This document shows, piece by piece, positions 26,071-35,304 of a stretch of DNA of 64,000 nucleotides. Each line of letters begins with the position of its first letter. Positions within the stretch are counted from its first letter, which is position 1. The DNA lies in NCBI RefSeq assembly GCF_029504695.1, contig NZ_JAQFIN010000016.1, forward strand, positions 1 to 64,000, given 5' to 3'. The position numbers were made by a program, and so were the translations under genes. The notes under the pieces are model-generated. The model had not been told where the DNA came from, made no database searches, and saw only the letters and a program-made list of their open reading frames with translations. This DNA is from Parabacteroides sp. PF5-6 (GTDB lineage: Bacteria > Bacteroidota > Bacteroidia > Bacteroidales > Tannerellaceae).

Positions 26071-27141
26071 CTACGCTTGCAAATACCAGTTATACAACCG
26101 TGCCAGTCCTTCTTCCTGCTCCACTTTATGTTGCCAGCCAAGGCTTTGCAAACGGCGGACATCCGTTAGCTTTCGGAATGTACCGTCTGGTTTGGAAGCA
26201 TCAAATTCAATTCCGCCCTGATAGCCGACAATCGCTTTTACCTGTTGCGCAATTCCCCGGATTGAGGAATCTTTCCCCGTTCCGATATTGATATGGGTAT
26301 TGCGCACCTCCGTTTTTCCTTCGGTGAGAGCCGCGAAGTCCACCTTTTCCATGAGGTAGGTACAGGCATCCGCCATATCTTCGCTCCAGAGCAATTCGCG
26401 CATAGGGTTGCCGGTTCCCCAAAGCATCAAGCGTCCGGCGGATATACCATAGGTAGACAAGAGCTGCGTGATAAGTTCTTCGGAAGCCTCTCCCCCAATC
26501 CCTTCGATCGGACGGCGGTCCAGGTCGCGACGCAACAGATCCCAGGATTTATCATACAGGCATTTGGCCAGATGCATCTTACGGATAATCGCCGGAACGA
26601 CATGGGAAGTTTCCAGATTGAAATTATCGTTAGGTCCGTACAGATTGGTCGGCATGACCGAGATAAAGTTCGTCCCGTATTGCAGGTTATAGCTCTCGCA
26701 CATCTTTATTCCCGCAATCTTCGCAATGGCATACGGCTCATTGGTATATTCCAATGGGGAGGTCAACAGACAGTCTTCCGGCATGGGCTGCGGAGCGTCT
26801 TTCGGATAGATGCAGGTACTGCCCAGAAACAATAATTTTTTCGCGCCGTACCGGTAGGCTGCATGAATCACATTATTCTGGATCATCAGGTTGTTATAAA
26901 TAAAATCCGCCCGGTAGGTATGGTTCGCCAGGATACCACCGACATGGGCTGCCGCCAGAAAAACATATTCCGGTCTTTCCCGCTCAAAGAAAGAAAGGAC
27001 GGCCGCCTGATCCGTCAGATCCAGCTCTTTATGGGTTTGAAGCAGAAAAGAACGGTATCCTTTCTGCTTCAAATTATGGAGTATGGCCGAACCGACCAGT
27101 CCGGTATGTCCGGCAATATAGATTTTGCTTTCGCTATTCAT
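26071..27141 (-). CDS. fcl: GDP-L-fucose synthase
   Basis: The 356-residue epimerase/reductase begins KIYIAGHTGLVGSAILHNL and carries FLGSTCIYPKDAPQPMPEDCLL, YAIAKIAGIKMCESY and the NLYGPNDNF motif, all typical of GDP-fucose synthase. It makes GDP-L-fucose from the Gmd product, using NADPH. It starts 3 nt after the rmlA stop. About 40 residues in the mid region (DKSWDLLRRDLDRRPIEGIG) extend the E. coli form, as is usual in Bacteroidales. Confidence 0.95.
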   Translation of the reverse strand: MNSESKIYIAGHTGLVGSAILHNLKQKGYRSFLLQTHKELDLTDQAAVLSFFERERPEYVFLAAAHVGGILANHTYRADFIYNNLMIQNNVIHAAYRYGAKKLLFLGSTCIYPKDAPQPMPEDCLLTSPLEYTNEPYAIAKIAGIKMCESYNLQYGTNFISVMPTNLYGPNDNFNLETSHVVPAIIRKMHLAKCLYDKSWDLLRRDLDRRPIEGIGGEASEELITQLLSTYGISAGRLMLWGTGNPMRELLWSEDMADACTYLMEKVDFAALTEGKTEVRNTHINIGTGKDSSIRGIAQQVKAIVGYQGGIEFDASKPDGTFRKLTDVRRLQSLGWQHKVEQEEGLARLYNWYLQA

Positions 27142-27144
27142 CCT

Positions 27145-28032
27145 TCAACACTTTTTATCGGCCTTCAACAGCCGGAGAAGATACTGTCCGTATTCATTCT
27201 TCGCCATCGTACGGGCTGTGGCTTTCATCCGGGCGGCATCGATCCAGCCCTGGTTATAGGCAATCTCTTCCAGACAGGCGATCTTCAAGCCCTGCCGTTT
27301 CTCGACCACCTCCACAAAGGTAGCCGCTTCCGAAAGCGAGTCGTGCGTACCGGTATCCAGCCAGGAAAAGCCACGTCCCAACAACTGGACGCGTAGCGCG
27401 TCTGTTTTGAGAAATTCCTGATTCACCGTGGTGATCTCCAGTTCCCCCCGGGCGGAAGGTTTGATCTGCTTGGCTACCTCGATCACCCGGTTCGGGTAGA
27501 AATAGAGTCCGACAACGGCATAATTCGATTTCGGTTCTTTCGGCTTCTCTTCGATCGAAAGCACATTCCCGGCTTCATCAAATTCGGCCACGCCATACCG
27601 TTCCGGGTCGTTGACATAGTAACCGAAAACCGTCGCTTTCTGATTCTCCTCCGCATCACGCCGAGCTTCCCGAAGCATTCCCGTGAATCGTTGTCCGTAA
27701 AAGATATTATCACCCAGAACCAGACAGGCCGAATCCTCACCGATAAACTCTTCGCCGATCAGGAAGGCTTGCGCCAGCCCATCAGGCGAGGGTTGTTCGG
27801 CATAAGTGAACCGTACCCCATAGTCGGATCCATCGCCCAGCAACCGCTGAAAGCCCGGCAGATCCTGCGGAGTAGAGATCACCAGTATCTCCTGTATGCC
27901 CGCCAGCATCAGGACGGAGATCGGGTAATAAATCATCGGTTTATCATAGATCGGCAGGAGCTGTTTGGAAACTCCTTTGGTAATCGGATATAAACGGGTA
28001 CCGGAGCCACCGGCCAAGACTATCCCTTTCAT
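27145..28032 (-). CDS. rmlA: Glucose-1-phosphate thymidylyltransferase
   Basis: A 295-residue nucleotidyltransferase with [40 protein letters not shown] and VLGDNIFYG, at family length. It makes dTDP-glucose, precursor of dTDP-rhamnose and other 6-deoxy sugars. The rmlB, rmlC and rmlD partners are not in the window. It leads the rmlA-fcl-gmd run with a 3-nt gap to fcl. Confidence 0.95.
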   Translation of the reverse strand: MKGIVLAGGSGTRLYPITKGVSKQLLPIYDKPMIYYPISVLMLAGIQEILVISTPQDLPGFQRLLGDGSDYGVRFTYAEQPSPDGLAQAFLIGEEFIGEDSACLVLGDNIFYGQRFTGMLREARRDAEENQKATVFGYYVNDPERYGVAEFDEAGNVLSIEEKPKEPKSNYAVVGLYFYPNRVIEVAKQIKPSARGELEITTVNQEFLKTDALRVQLLGRGFSWLDTGTHDSLSEAATFVEVVEKRQGLKIACLEEIAYNQGWIDAARMKATARTMAKNEYGQYLLRLLKADKKC

Positions 28033-28090
28033 TGTGTCGACAGTTTGAATTACTGGCAGCGAAGATAAGGGTTAATTATGAAAACAACAA

Positions 28091-28117
28091 CTCCCCGCCT
28101 TAAAACAAAGCGGGGAG
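28091..28117 (-). terminator. Hairpin after the first GLUG gene
   Basis: CTCCCCGC (28091-28098) pairs with GCGGGGAG (28110-28117). It lies 60 nt past the stop of the gene at 28178, followed on the minus strand by a T-rich but broken tract. Confidence 0.6.
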
Positions 28118-28177
28118 CCCAAAATGAAAATGATGAATTAAAGTAATGAAGGTGAATTACAAGTTGTAACCCACATT

Positions 28178-30202
28178 TTATTTTACGCTTACTTTGGTTA
28201 CGGCTTCACCGGCGCGGACGACATAGATGCCGTAAGGCAAAACAACCGACCGGGTGCCACGGAGAGCGCGAAGCTGCCATACCCTTTTGCCGGTAATGGA
28301 ATAAACTGCCACGTCTACCGCTGTTCCTGTTTCATTCGTAATATGTAGTTCCCCATGATCAACAGTAACATTTACCTGTCCTCCGGCAATACCAAGATTA
28401 CCTGTCGGATCATTTTTAACGCCTTCAATTTCAATTGTGAGATGCTCGGTAACCTTTTCAACAACAAAGGTCAATGATGAAGATCTAAAGCCATCGCGAG
28501 CCAGCTCCTCTCCATTCACAAAGACAGCAACCTCCTCCAGCGAGGTCTGCCCGTCGGCAGTCAGTGTAAAGGAGAACGGCTGTTCATATTCCACCCGGTG
28601 TTTGCCGGCTACCGGATCGCTGATAACCCCTTTGATTTTGGGCAGGGTAATCGTATATTCTTTAAGGGCGACCACAATCTCCGCGTCTTTCTCTATAGGA
28701 TTGAGAATATAAGCAAAACTATTACTGTTCTCTTTCTGAAGAAGCGTCTCTACGCCATCAATCGTAAACAGGATATCGGCAGCCGTCAGTGTCGGATCTT
28801 CCGTATAGACTTGCAGGTACAGGTGATCATTCTCCGACAAGATCAATTCGCCTTCTTCTATGTTACAGCGAATATCTCCACCCTGAACCAGACGGACCGT
28901 GTAGTATTGCTCTTCCGGATTGCTCGAGTCATCATCCGGATCATCGGTATCGTCGTCCGGGTCGTCGGTATCATCATCCGGGTCTTCGGTATCGTCGTCC
29001 GGATCATCGGTATCATCATCCGGATCATCGGTATCGTCGTCCGGGTCTTCGGTATCATCATCCGGATCGTCGGTATCATCATCCGGACTGATAATAGGCC
29101 GTATATTTTCGTCCTGCCAAGGGAAATAAGGGGCTGTTTCCTCTTCATCGATGGTCCAGATCCCGCCGTCAAAGTCCCAGTTCTCATAGGTATCTTTTTT
29201 TGCCAGACCTTCCGCGTTTTGACCAACTATGCCGGACAATGAACCGGAACCCACTCCTTTCTCATGGATCTCCATATTATAATAAGAGGAAGTTACCATG
29301 CCGGCATCGGAAGCTCTTGTTCCAATCAGGCCGCCTACCTTATCTTTAGGAGCTGTCGCCTTTCCCAATGCATAAGAGTGGGTGATCGTACAACCTCTGG
29401 CAAGATCTCCGAGCAGACTACCCATGAAAAAGCCCTGCCCGTCATACGTCCCTTTCGGATTGGCCAAAGAAACATTCCCGGTGGCATACGAATCCGTCAG
29501 GGAGGCATCCTCCGTCAAATAGCCTGCCAAGCCGCCTGCTCTGGCGATCATTGTACCGCCTGTATGTTCCTCCCCTCTCTCCAATACCTGAACAGGGGTC
29601 ATGGCGAAACATTCTGTTATCGAACCGCTAAACAAATAACCGACCAATCCTCCGATAGAGTAAAATCCGCTAATCGCTCCACCCGTGGCCGAACACCGGG
29701 TTATAACACTTCCAGTGCCTGCGCTTCCGACCAATGCAGCTACGTAGTCCAAACCTTTTATGCCTTTCTTGTCGACCTCGATATGTACGTTCTTTAGGGT
29801 TGCCCCATTCGTACCACTAAAAAGAGCGCTATAGTCGCTTTCTGCCCGGTCGATCCAAAGCCCACGAATGGTATTGCCTTGACCGTCAAGGGTGCCACTG
29901 AAGTAATCTTGTTTCGCACTACCGATCTCCAGTCCTAACGGCAGCCAGCCTTTACCGTCACGGTAGCCCGCTCCATTTTCAGCAAGATAACCTGCCATTT
30001 CGATATCCTGAGTCAGGACAAAATATTTGTCGCTATGCTCCCCTCTCATGTAATTCCGCAGCAGGTCCAGTTGCTCCGCGTTGCTGATCTGCCAAGGCTC
30101 GCCTTCCGTGCCCTTACCTCCGGCAAATCCATCCTGTGCCGCTGCCCATTGTGCACTCAAGGCCATCAGGCAGACCATCCCTAAAAAGAATAATTTTCTC
30201 AT
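28178..30202 (-). CDS. Secreted GLUG-repeat protein with Asp-rich linker and T9SS-like C-terminus
   Basis: The 674-residue protein starts with a signal peptide (MRKLFFLGMVCLMALSAQWAAAQ). Residues about 25-340 begin with GGKGTEGEPWQISNAEQLDLL and hold GLUG-type repeats (LVGYLFSGSITECFA, LAGYLTEDASLTDSYATGNV), an adhesin-like right-handed beta fold. Residues 371-426 are eight heptads of the form DDDTDDP. Residues about 438-674 are the module shared with the proteins at 2714 and 30264: YILNPIEKDAEIVVAL, TLPKIKGVISDPVAGKH, then a final domain ending LPYGIYVVRAGEAVTKVSVK. It is likely a surface protein. It lies 61 nt downstream of its longer paralogue on the same strand. Confidence 0.78.
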   Translation of the reverse strand: MRKLFFLGMVCLMALSAQWAAAQDGFAGGKGTEGEPWQISNAEQLDLLRNYMRGEHSDKYFVLTQDIEMAGYLAENGAGYRDGKGWLPLGLEIGSAKQDYFSGTLDGQGNTIRGLWIDRAESDYSALFSGTNGATLKNVHIEVDKKGIKGLDYVAALVGSAGTGSVITRCSATGGAISGFYSIGGLVGYLFSGSITECFAMTPVQVLERGEEHTGGTMIARAGGLAGYLTEDASLTDSYATGNVSLANPKGTYDGQGFFMGSLLGDLARGCTITHSYALGKATAPKDKVGGLIGTRASDAGMVTSSYYNMEIHEKGVGSGSLSGIVGQNAEGLAKKDTYENWDFDGGIWTIDEEETAPYFPWQDENIRPIISPDDDTDDPDDDTEDPDDDTDDPDDDTDDPDDDTEDPDDDTDDPDDDTDDPDDDSSNPEEQYYTVRLVQGGDIRCNIEEGELILSENDHLYLQVYTEDPTLTAADILFTIDGVETLLQKENSNSFAYILNPIEKDAEIVVALKEYTITLPKIKGVISDPVAGKHRVEYEQPFSFTLTADGQTSLEEVAVFVNGEELARDGFRSSSLTFVVEKVTEHLTIEIEGVKNDPTGNLGIAGGQVNVTVDHGELHITNETGTAVDVAVYSITGKRVWQLRALRGTRSVVLPYGIYVVRAGEAVTKVSVK
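28925..29092 (-). repeat. 21-bp coding repeat for DDDTDDP heptads
   Basis: Eight units of 21 bp within the gene at 28178 encode DDDT(D/E)DP. Sequence identity between units is high, so copy number can change by slippage without a frameshift. The acidic linker may bind calcium or act as a spacer. Confidence 0.8.
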
Positions 30203-30263
30203 CTTACTTAAATTTCAATTTGCAAAAACAGTTAAATCAAATCAATAACTCCGCTTATCCGGA

Positions 30264-33116
30264 TCAACGAACAACCACCTTGACTGCGCTGTCCGCGGCG
30301 CGAACAACATAGACACCGTAAGGCAGCGCAAAGCTTCTGTAACCCTGGAGGGCATGAACGGAAACAACGCGTTTGCCGGTAAGGCTATAAACTTCTACAT
30401 CTATCGCTTTTGCACTTTCATTATGAATAGTCAATTGACCATTGTCTCCTGAAATTTTGATTTGCGCTTCCGTAAGACCGATAGTACCGGTCTGATCACC
30501 AATCCCTTCTATTTCAATTGTGATATGCTCCGTTACCTCATCGATGGTGTAAGTGAACCTTGTCGCTTTCAACTCCATACGCGGCAGTTCGACCCCATTG
30601 ACCCACACACGGGCCGCATCCAGCATACTGTCGTCGTCGGACATCAGTGTAAAGGTAAACGGCTTACCATAGGCTGCCCGGTGTTTGCCGGCTGCCGGAT
30701 CGGTAACCACACCTTCCACCTCGGGTAGTGTAATATAATATTCCTTCAGGGCGATCACAACCTCCTGATCTTTGGTAATCGGGTTAAGGATATAAGTAAA
30801 TTGATTCCCGTTCTTATCCTGTAAAACCGTCTCTACGCCATCAACTGTAAACAGGATATCATCGGCTGTCAATGTCGGATCGACGGTTTGGAATTGCAGG
30901 TAGAGATGATCCCCTTCACTCATTGTCAGCTTGCCCGCCGCCTGGTTGCAAAGGATATCCCCTCCCAGATTCAATTGAATGGTATAACTGACCGGTTCGA
31001 CATAAGGCTTCACCAAAGGCAGGTCTTCTTCTTTCTGCCAGGGGAAAGAGGGTGCTGTCTCGCCATCACGAATCACCCAGGTACCTCCTTCGCCTAAGTC
31101 CCAGTCTTCAAAAGTTCCCGGATCTCTCAGCTGCTCTTCGGTTTTACCGACCACACCTGTCTGATCGGCATCGCCTCCCACACCTTTCTCGTTGGCATCT
31201 TTATTATAATAAGAAGAGGAGATCTCGGTATCGTCTTCCGAATCTTTCCCGACCAGACCACCGACAGCCCAGTTTTCTTCCTCTTCCCGCTTTTCAGCCA
31301 CCGTTCCCGCGGCATAACAACGGGTGATAGAGCCTGACGCGAATTCGCCCACTAAGCCTCCCAGATATAGATTCTGTTCTTCATAACTGCCTTCCGGATT
31401 GTCCAGAACGATATTCCCGGTAGAGAAACAGTCGCTTATAGCAGAAGCAGAGACCAAGCCGATCAGGCCGCCAAAGGGGGCGTCTACCACCTGATTATCT
31501 CCTTCCGCCCGTTCCAATACCTGCAGGTCGACCATCGAGAAATTCATATTTACCGTACTTTCATACGTCGCGCCGATCAAACCGCCCGCATACTGATAGG
31601 CCGCCAGGGGTTCGCCGGTAACGGAACAGCCGGTAACGGTCGTATGGCCGGATATGCTTCCCGCCAGTCCACCGACATAGGCGAGGCCGTTTATTCCGCC
31701 TTCCGCCAGTTTCACCTGGACACGTTCCAGGGTAGCGCCATGGGTGTGTGCAAACAAACCTACGTGTTCGCCCGCTTCCATATCAATCCGTAATCCACTG
31801 ATCGTAAATCCTTCTCCTTTTAAGGTGCCGCAAAACGCCTGCTCGGTATCCCCTTCCGCATAAATACCTATCGGTCTCCAGCCTTTGCCACCGTTATAAC
31901 CGGGCTTACCCCGGGAAAGGTATTCGGTCAGATCGATATCCTGCCCCAGGATAAAGATATTGTCTTTAAACGCCTCGCCCAAATAGTTGCGCAACGCGCT
32001 CAGTTGCTCAGGCGTATGGATCTGCCAGGGTTCACCCTCGGTTCCTTTACCGCCCTCGAACGCCCAGTCATTGAAGCTGTCCGGATCGCTCATTTCGTCT
32101 CCGGGTTTACCGACCATACCGAGCTCCGACGCGCCTGCGTTACCTCCAACGGGACGAAGCTTGGTATCCGAATTATAATATGAACCGGAAACCTTAACGT
32201 CCTTCGACCAGGCTCCGCCAAGCAATCCGCCATAATACCCATCAGGGCGTCGATTGATACCTATCCCTACGTTCCCGGTGGCATAACAACGGGAAATGGT
32301 CGTTTCCGCATACGCCCCACCGATCAGACCGCCAAAATTTATGGATTGCTTTTGATATAGCCCACTGGATTTCCCAAAAATCACATCCCCAGTGGCATAA
32401 CAATCTTTCACTTCCGAATCTGTCACTCTCCCTATCAGGCCGCCAAATTCAGCAACCGGGCGACCCGGCGACTCAAGCACTTCAAAGACACGCAGATCGA
32501 CCGTAGCCGCACTCGCTTCGACCGTAGAGTCATAAACTTTCCCAACCAGCCCTCCGCCATAATAAGACAAAGCGCTGATTTCCCCACCGGAGACAAAACA
32601 ATTATGAATAACACTCGACTGGATAGCCGCCCCTGCCAGTCCACCGACAGCACTGTACCCCTTTATTCCGAGCGCATCAATCTCAACCGTAATGTTTTTC
32701 AGGGTCGCATTCTGAATTGCACCGAAAAGACCGCTATACTCACCGTCTTCCTCATTCGGTCGGTTGATCCACAAACCCTTAACCGTATATCCATCCCCGT
32801 CGAAAACACCACAAAAGGACTTCTGATCCTTATCTTTTATAAACCCTATCGGTTCCCAGCCTTTACCTTCGTTATATCCGTCGCCCGTTTCCTTCAGATA
32901 ATCTTCCAGATCGATCTCTGCCGTCAGGATAAAATGTTTATCGCTATGTTCTATTCCCAGGTAATCCTTCAAAAGCGCCAATTGCTCGGGGGAACTGATC
33001 TGCCAGGGACTGCCTACCGAACCGTTGCCCCCGTCGAAACTGACCGTCTGAGCCATGCTCCATTGTACACTAAAGGCCATCAAACAGGCCACAAAAAATA
33101 GGAATTTCTTTTTCAT
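30264..33116 (-). CDS. Large secreted protein with two GLUG blocks and T9SS-like C-terminus
   Basis: A 950-residue paralogue of the neighbour at 28178 with a signal peptide (MKKKFLFFVACLMAFSVQWSMAQ). The GLUG block occurs twice (about 25-345 and 347-705); each begins GNGSVGSPWQIS or GGKGTEGEPWQI and contains units such as LIGGAYAETTISRCYATGNV. The Asp-rich linker of the neighbour is absent. The last 235 residues are the shared module: YILNPITKDQEVVIAL, TLPEVEGVVTDPAAGKH, and an end of LPYGVYVVRAADSAVKVVVR. Probably a surface adhesin-like protein. The 227-bp gap upstream holds three 22-bp direct repeats and lies beside the TPR/AraC regulator gene. Confidence 0.78.
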   Translation of the reverse strand: MKKKFLFFVACLMAFSVQWSMAQTVSFDGGNGSVGSPWQISSPEQLALLKDYLGIEHSDKHFILTAEIDLEDYLKETGDGYNEGKGWEPIGFIKDKDQKSFCGVFDGDGYTVKGLWINRPNEEDGEYSGLFGAIQNATLKNITVEIDALGIKGYSAVGGLAGAAIQSSVIHNCFVSGGEISALSYYGGGLVGKVYDSTVEASAATVDLRVFEVLESPGRPVAEFGGLIGRVTDSEVKDCYATGDVIFGKSSGLYQKQSINFGGLIGGAYAETTISRCYATGNVGIGINRRPDGYYGGLLGGAWSKDVKVSGSYYNSDTKLRPVGGNAGASELGMVGKPGDEMSDPDSFNDWAFEGGKGTEGEPWQIHTPEQLSALRNYLGEAFKDNIFILGQDIDLTEYLSRGKPGYNGGKGWRPIGIYAEGDTEQAFCGTLKGEGFTISGLRIDMEAGEHVGLFAHTHGATLERVQVKLAEGGINGLAYVGGLAGSISGHTTVTGCSVTGEPLAAYQYAGGLIGATYESTVNMNFSMVDLQVLERAEGDNQVVDAPFGGLIGLVSASAISDCFSTGNIVLDNPEGSYEEQNLYLGGLVGEFASGSITRCYAAGTVAEKREEEENWAVGGLVGKDSEDDTEISSSYYNKDANEKGVGGDADQTGVVGKTEEQLRDPGTFEDWDLGEGGTWVIRDGETAPSFPWQKEEDLPLVKPYVEPVSYTIQLNLGGDILCNQAAGKLTMSEGDHLYLQFQTVDPTLTADDILFTVDGVETVLQDKNGNQFTYILNPITKDQEVVIALKEYYITLPEVEGVVTDPAAGKHRAAYGKPFTFTLMSDDDSMLDAARVWVNGVELPRMELKATRFTYTIDEVTEHITIEIEGIGDQTGTIGLTEAQIKISGDNGQLTIHNESAKAIDVEVYSLTGKRVVSVHALQGYRSFALPYGVYVVRAADSAVKVVVR

Positions 33117-33245
33117 TTTGTTTACACTTCAATTAAGGCTTTATACTGCTGTAGCCTCCTTCGACCGGTACGAGGAGTTAAATCGCTGAATAGTAGCTAA
33201 GCCGTTTTAAACTCCGACAAAAATAGAGGGTTCAAAACGGAAAGC

Positions 33246-33311
33246 TGTAACGATTTTCGACAGTGCGTGTCACACCTTTCGGCAAAGGATGTAACGAATT
33301 TCGACAGGCAA
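33246..33311. promoter_or_regulatory. Putative operator: three 22-bp direct repeats
   Basis: TGTAACGATTTTCGACAG starts at 33246, a degenerate TGTCACACCTTTCGGCA at 33268, and TGTAACGAATTTCGACAG at 33290: exact 22-bp steps. The array lies between the regulator gene (ends 33344) and the start of the GLUG gene at 33116, about 130-195 nt upstream of it. Spacing suits AraC-family binding on one face of the helix. Confidence 0.6.
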
Positions 33312-33343
33312 GAAAATCAAGTGCCGAGAGAAGAAAAAAAATA

Positions 33344-35062
33344 TTATAAAGCCTGATTGGCCTTGCGGTATTCATCGGGAGTCAGTCCGTAATGTTCGCG
33401 AAAAAGACGGTAAAAAGTGTTGCGGCAGCCGAAGCCGGAATCGAAAGCGATGGTTTCGATGGTCGATTCGGAATGGGTCAATAGGTATTTGGCGTAGTTA
33501 AGCCGTTGGCGGTTGATATATTCGGAGACGGTCAGTCCGAGGTGTTTCTTCAGGGCGGCGCGTAGCTGGCGTTCGTTCGTTTCTAATAGGTTGATCAGGG
33601 TTTTCCAGTTGAACAGCGGATCGATATAGGGCTGGTTATCCTGCATGAAACATCGGATACGGCTATAGAGTTCATCCACGGTCTCGCCGCTTACCGCCTC
33701 AGCCGGAGCCGGATCGGACGGATAGGGAGAGAGCCGGCGGATCTCTGCATCCTGCGTATCCAGCTCGGCAACAAGGCGTTCCTGTTCATGGATCTGCCGA
33801 ACGAGTACGCGGTTTTTGATCCGCATGCGGCGCGACTGCCACCCGACAAGCAATAGGATCGTCATCAACAGTGTGGTGATTACGGCCAGCGCCAGGGAGA
33901 GATTCCGGGAGAAACGGATACGCAGGGCGTCTTCGCGTGCCTGGACTTCCATCCGGTCTACTTCGTAGAGTGTCCGCAACTCATTGACCTGCCGGTTATG
34001 ACGGGCCATATCATTCTCCATCTGCAGCCGGAAAGCTTCGCGGTAGACCGAAACAGCTTCAGCCTGTCGGTCCATCGACGACAACAGGTCGGCTTTGCGG
34101 CGAAGCTGGCCGGCGCGTTGGCTGTCGAGCCCGAGAAGCGAGACAAGCGCCAGCAATTCTTCATTCGCCGCATAAGCTTTTTCAGGTTCTCCCCGGGCCT
34201 GATAATAGGTGGTGAACGCCTGAAGCCGCAGCACCTCGAACGAACGGGGGTAATCCGGATCATCGAGCAACTGCATATTCTCCAGGGCCGTTTGCGCCCG
34301 GTCGAGCTCCCCGCGTTCACTCCATGCTTCTGCCGCCAGGCTTTCGGCGATAAATAAGGATTCGGTATTGTCCGACACCCCATCGGCTTCGGCCCGGGCG
34401 ATCGAGATCCGCATGGAGTCGACATAGAGCAATACCTCGTCGTAATGCCCCAGATACTGACTGCCAAAAGCCAGCTCCCGGTAATTCTCCAACACCAGAG
34501 GCGCTTCCATCCCTTTGTCGCTCAGTTCCATCAGCCGGAGGCTTTCCCGGTGGCATTCCATCGCTTCGTCATAACGCTCCAGGTGCTTATAGAGATTGGC
34601 CATGGATGCGACGGCACGGGCACGGTCTTCGTAGCTGCCAAACAGACGGGTATCCTCCAACATCTGACGGGCCTTTTCCAAACCCGTCATAAACTGTCCT
34701 TCGTTCGTATACCGCTGGATAAGGGTCTGTTGCACCAAAAACAGGTAGCGATACACCTTGTGCCGGCGGGTAAACTCCTCGGCTTCGCGGGCGGCGATGA
34801 AAAGGCTGTCGTTGCCAAACATCGGATAGTAGTATTCCACGACCTTGGCTTTGGCATACGCCTGAAGGTAGATGTTCTTTTGCCGGCGGGCTTCCTGCTC
34901 CAAGGCATACACATAGGTCAGCCCCACGGGCGGATCGCTATAGAAATAGGTTTCGATCAGCCCGTATAAACGTTTAATTTCTTCATCCGTATTTTTCTTG
35001 CCCGCCCACAAGAGCGGAGAGATTAAACCCCATACTAATCCGAATAAAAACCAAAACTTCAT
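33344..35062 (-). CDS. TPR-containing membrane regulator with AraC HTH
   Basis: A 572-residue protein with an N-terminal signal or anchor (MKFWFLFGLVWGLISPLLWA). TPR-like helices run through about 25-370, for example ARAVASMANLYKHLERYDEAM and RRKADLLSSMDRQAEAVSVYR. One membrane helix lies at about 386-406 (LSLALAVITTLLMTILLLVG), then a coiled stretch, and a C-terminal AraC HTH at about 467-570 with ETIAFDSGFGCRNTFYRLFR. The periplasmic TPR half probably senses a ligand or protein and the cytoplasmic half binds DNA. It lies directly upstream of the two GLUG genes on the same strand, with repeats at 33246-33311 as a likely binding site. A TATCTTTA -7-like box precedes the ATG. Confidence 0.82.
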   Translation of the reverse strand: MKFWFLFGLVWGLISPLLWAGKKNTDEEIKRLYGLIETYFYSDPPVGLTYVYALEQEARRQKNIYLQAYAKAKVVEYYYPMFGNDSLFIAAREAEEFTRRHKVYRYLFLVQQTLIQRYTNEGQFMTGLEKARQMLEDTRLFGSYEDRARAVASMANLYKHLERYDEAMECHRESLRLMELSDKGMEAPLVLENYRELAFGSQYLGHYDEVLLYVDSMRISIARAEADGVSDNTESLFIAESLAAEAWSERGELDRAQTALENMQLLDDPDYPRSFEVLRLQAFTTYYQARGEPEKAYAANEELLALVSLLGLDSQRAGQLRRKADLLSSMDRQAEAVSVYREAFRLQMENDMARHNRQVNELRTLYEVDRMEVQAREDALRIRFSRNLSLALAVITTLLMTILLLVGWQSRRMRIKNRVLVRQIHEQERLVAELDTQDAEIRRLSPYPSDPAPAEAVSGETVDELYSRIRCFMQDNQPYIDPLFNWKTLINLLETNERQLRAALKKHLGLTVSEYINRQRLNYAKYLLTHSESTIETIAFDSGFGCRNTFYRLFREHYGLTPDEYRKANQAL

Positions 35063-35212
35063 ACGCTTTAAAGATACGAAATTATGTCCTCAAAACCAAG
35101 CTTTTACCGCAAAAAACCACCGAAAAACCGGCAAGAAAAACAACAACCTTTCAGGCATTTTGAATTTCAAAACCTACATACAGGGAGAAATAAAGAAACA
35201 ACGAATCCAAAA

Positions 35213-35290
35213 CATTGCACTTTGGCCGAATAAACATTACGCTTTGGCCGAAAAAACATTACGCTTTGGCCGGCCAAAGTGCGATGTTTA
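35213..35290. repeat. 22-bp array ending in an inverted unit
   Basis: Units start at 35213, 35235 and 35257 (exact 22-bp period) with core CATTACGCTTTGGCCG. The third unit runs into an inverted copy, so GGCCGGCC forms the centre of a palindrome (35273-35290 is the reverse complement of a unit). It lies 151-228 nt upstream of the TPR/AraC regulator start. No gene is seen in 35063-35699. Confidence 0.7.
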
Positions 35291-35304
35291 TTTTGGGCAG
35301 TCTA

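Noticed and set aside
28920-29129. Serine/glycine-repeat open frame on the plus strand
   Set aside because: It is the complement of the DDDTDDP coding repeat in the gene at 28178.
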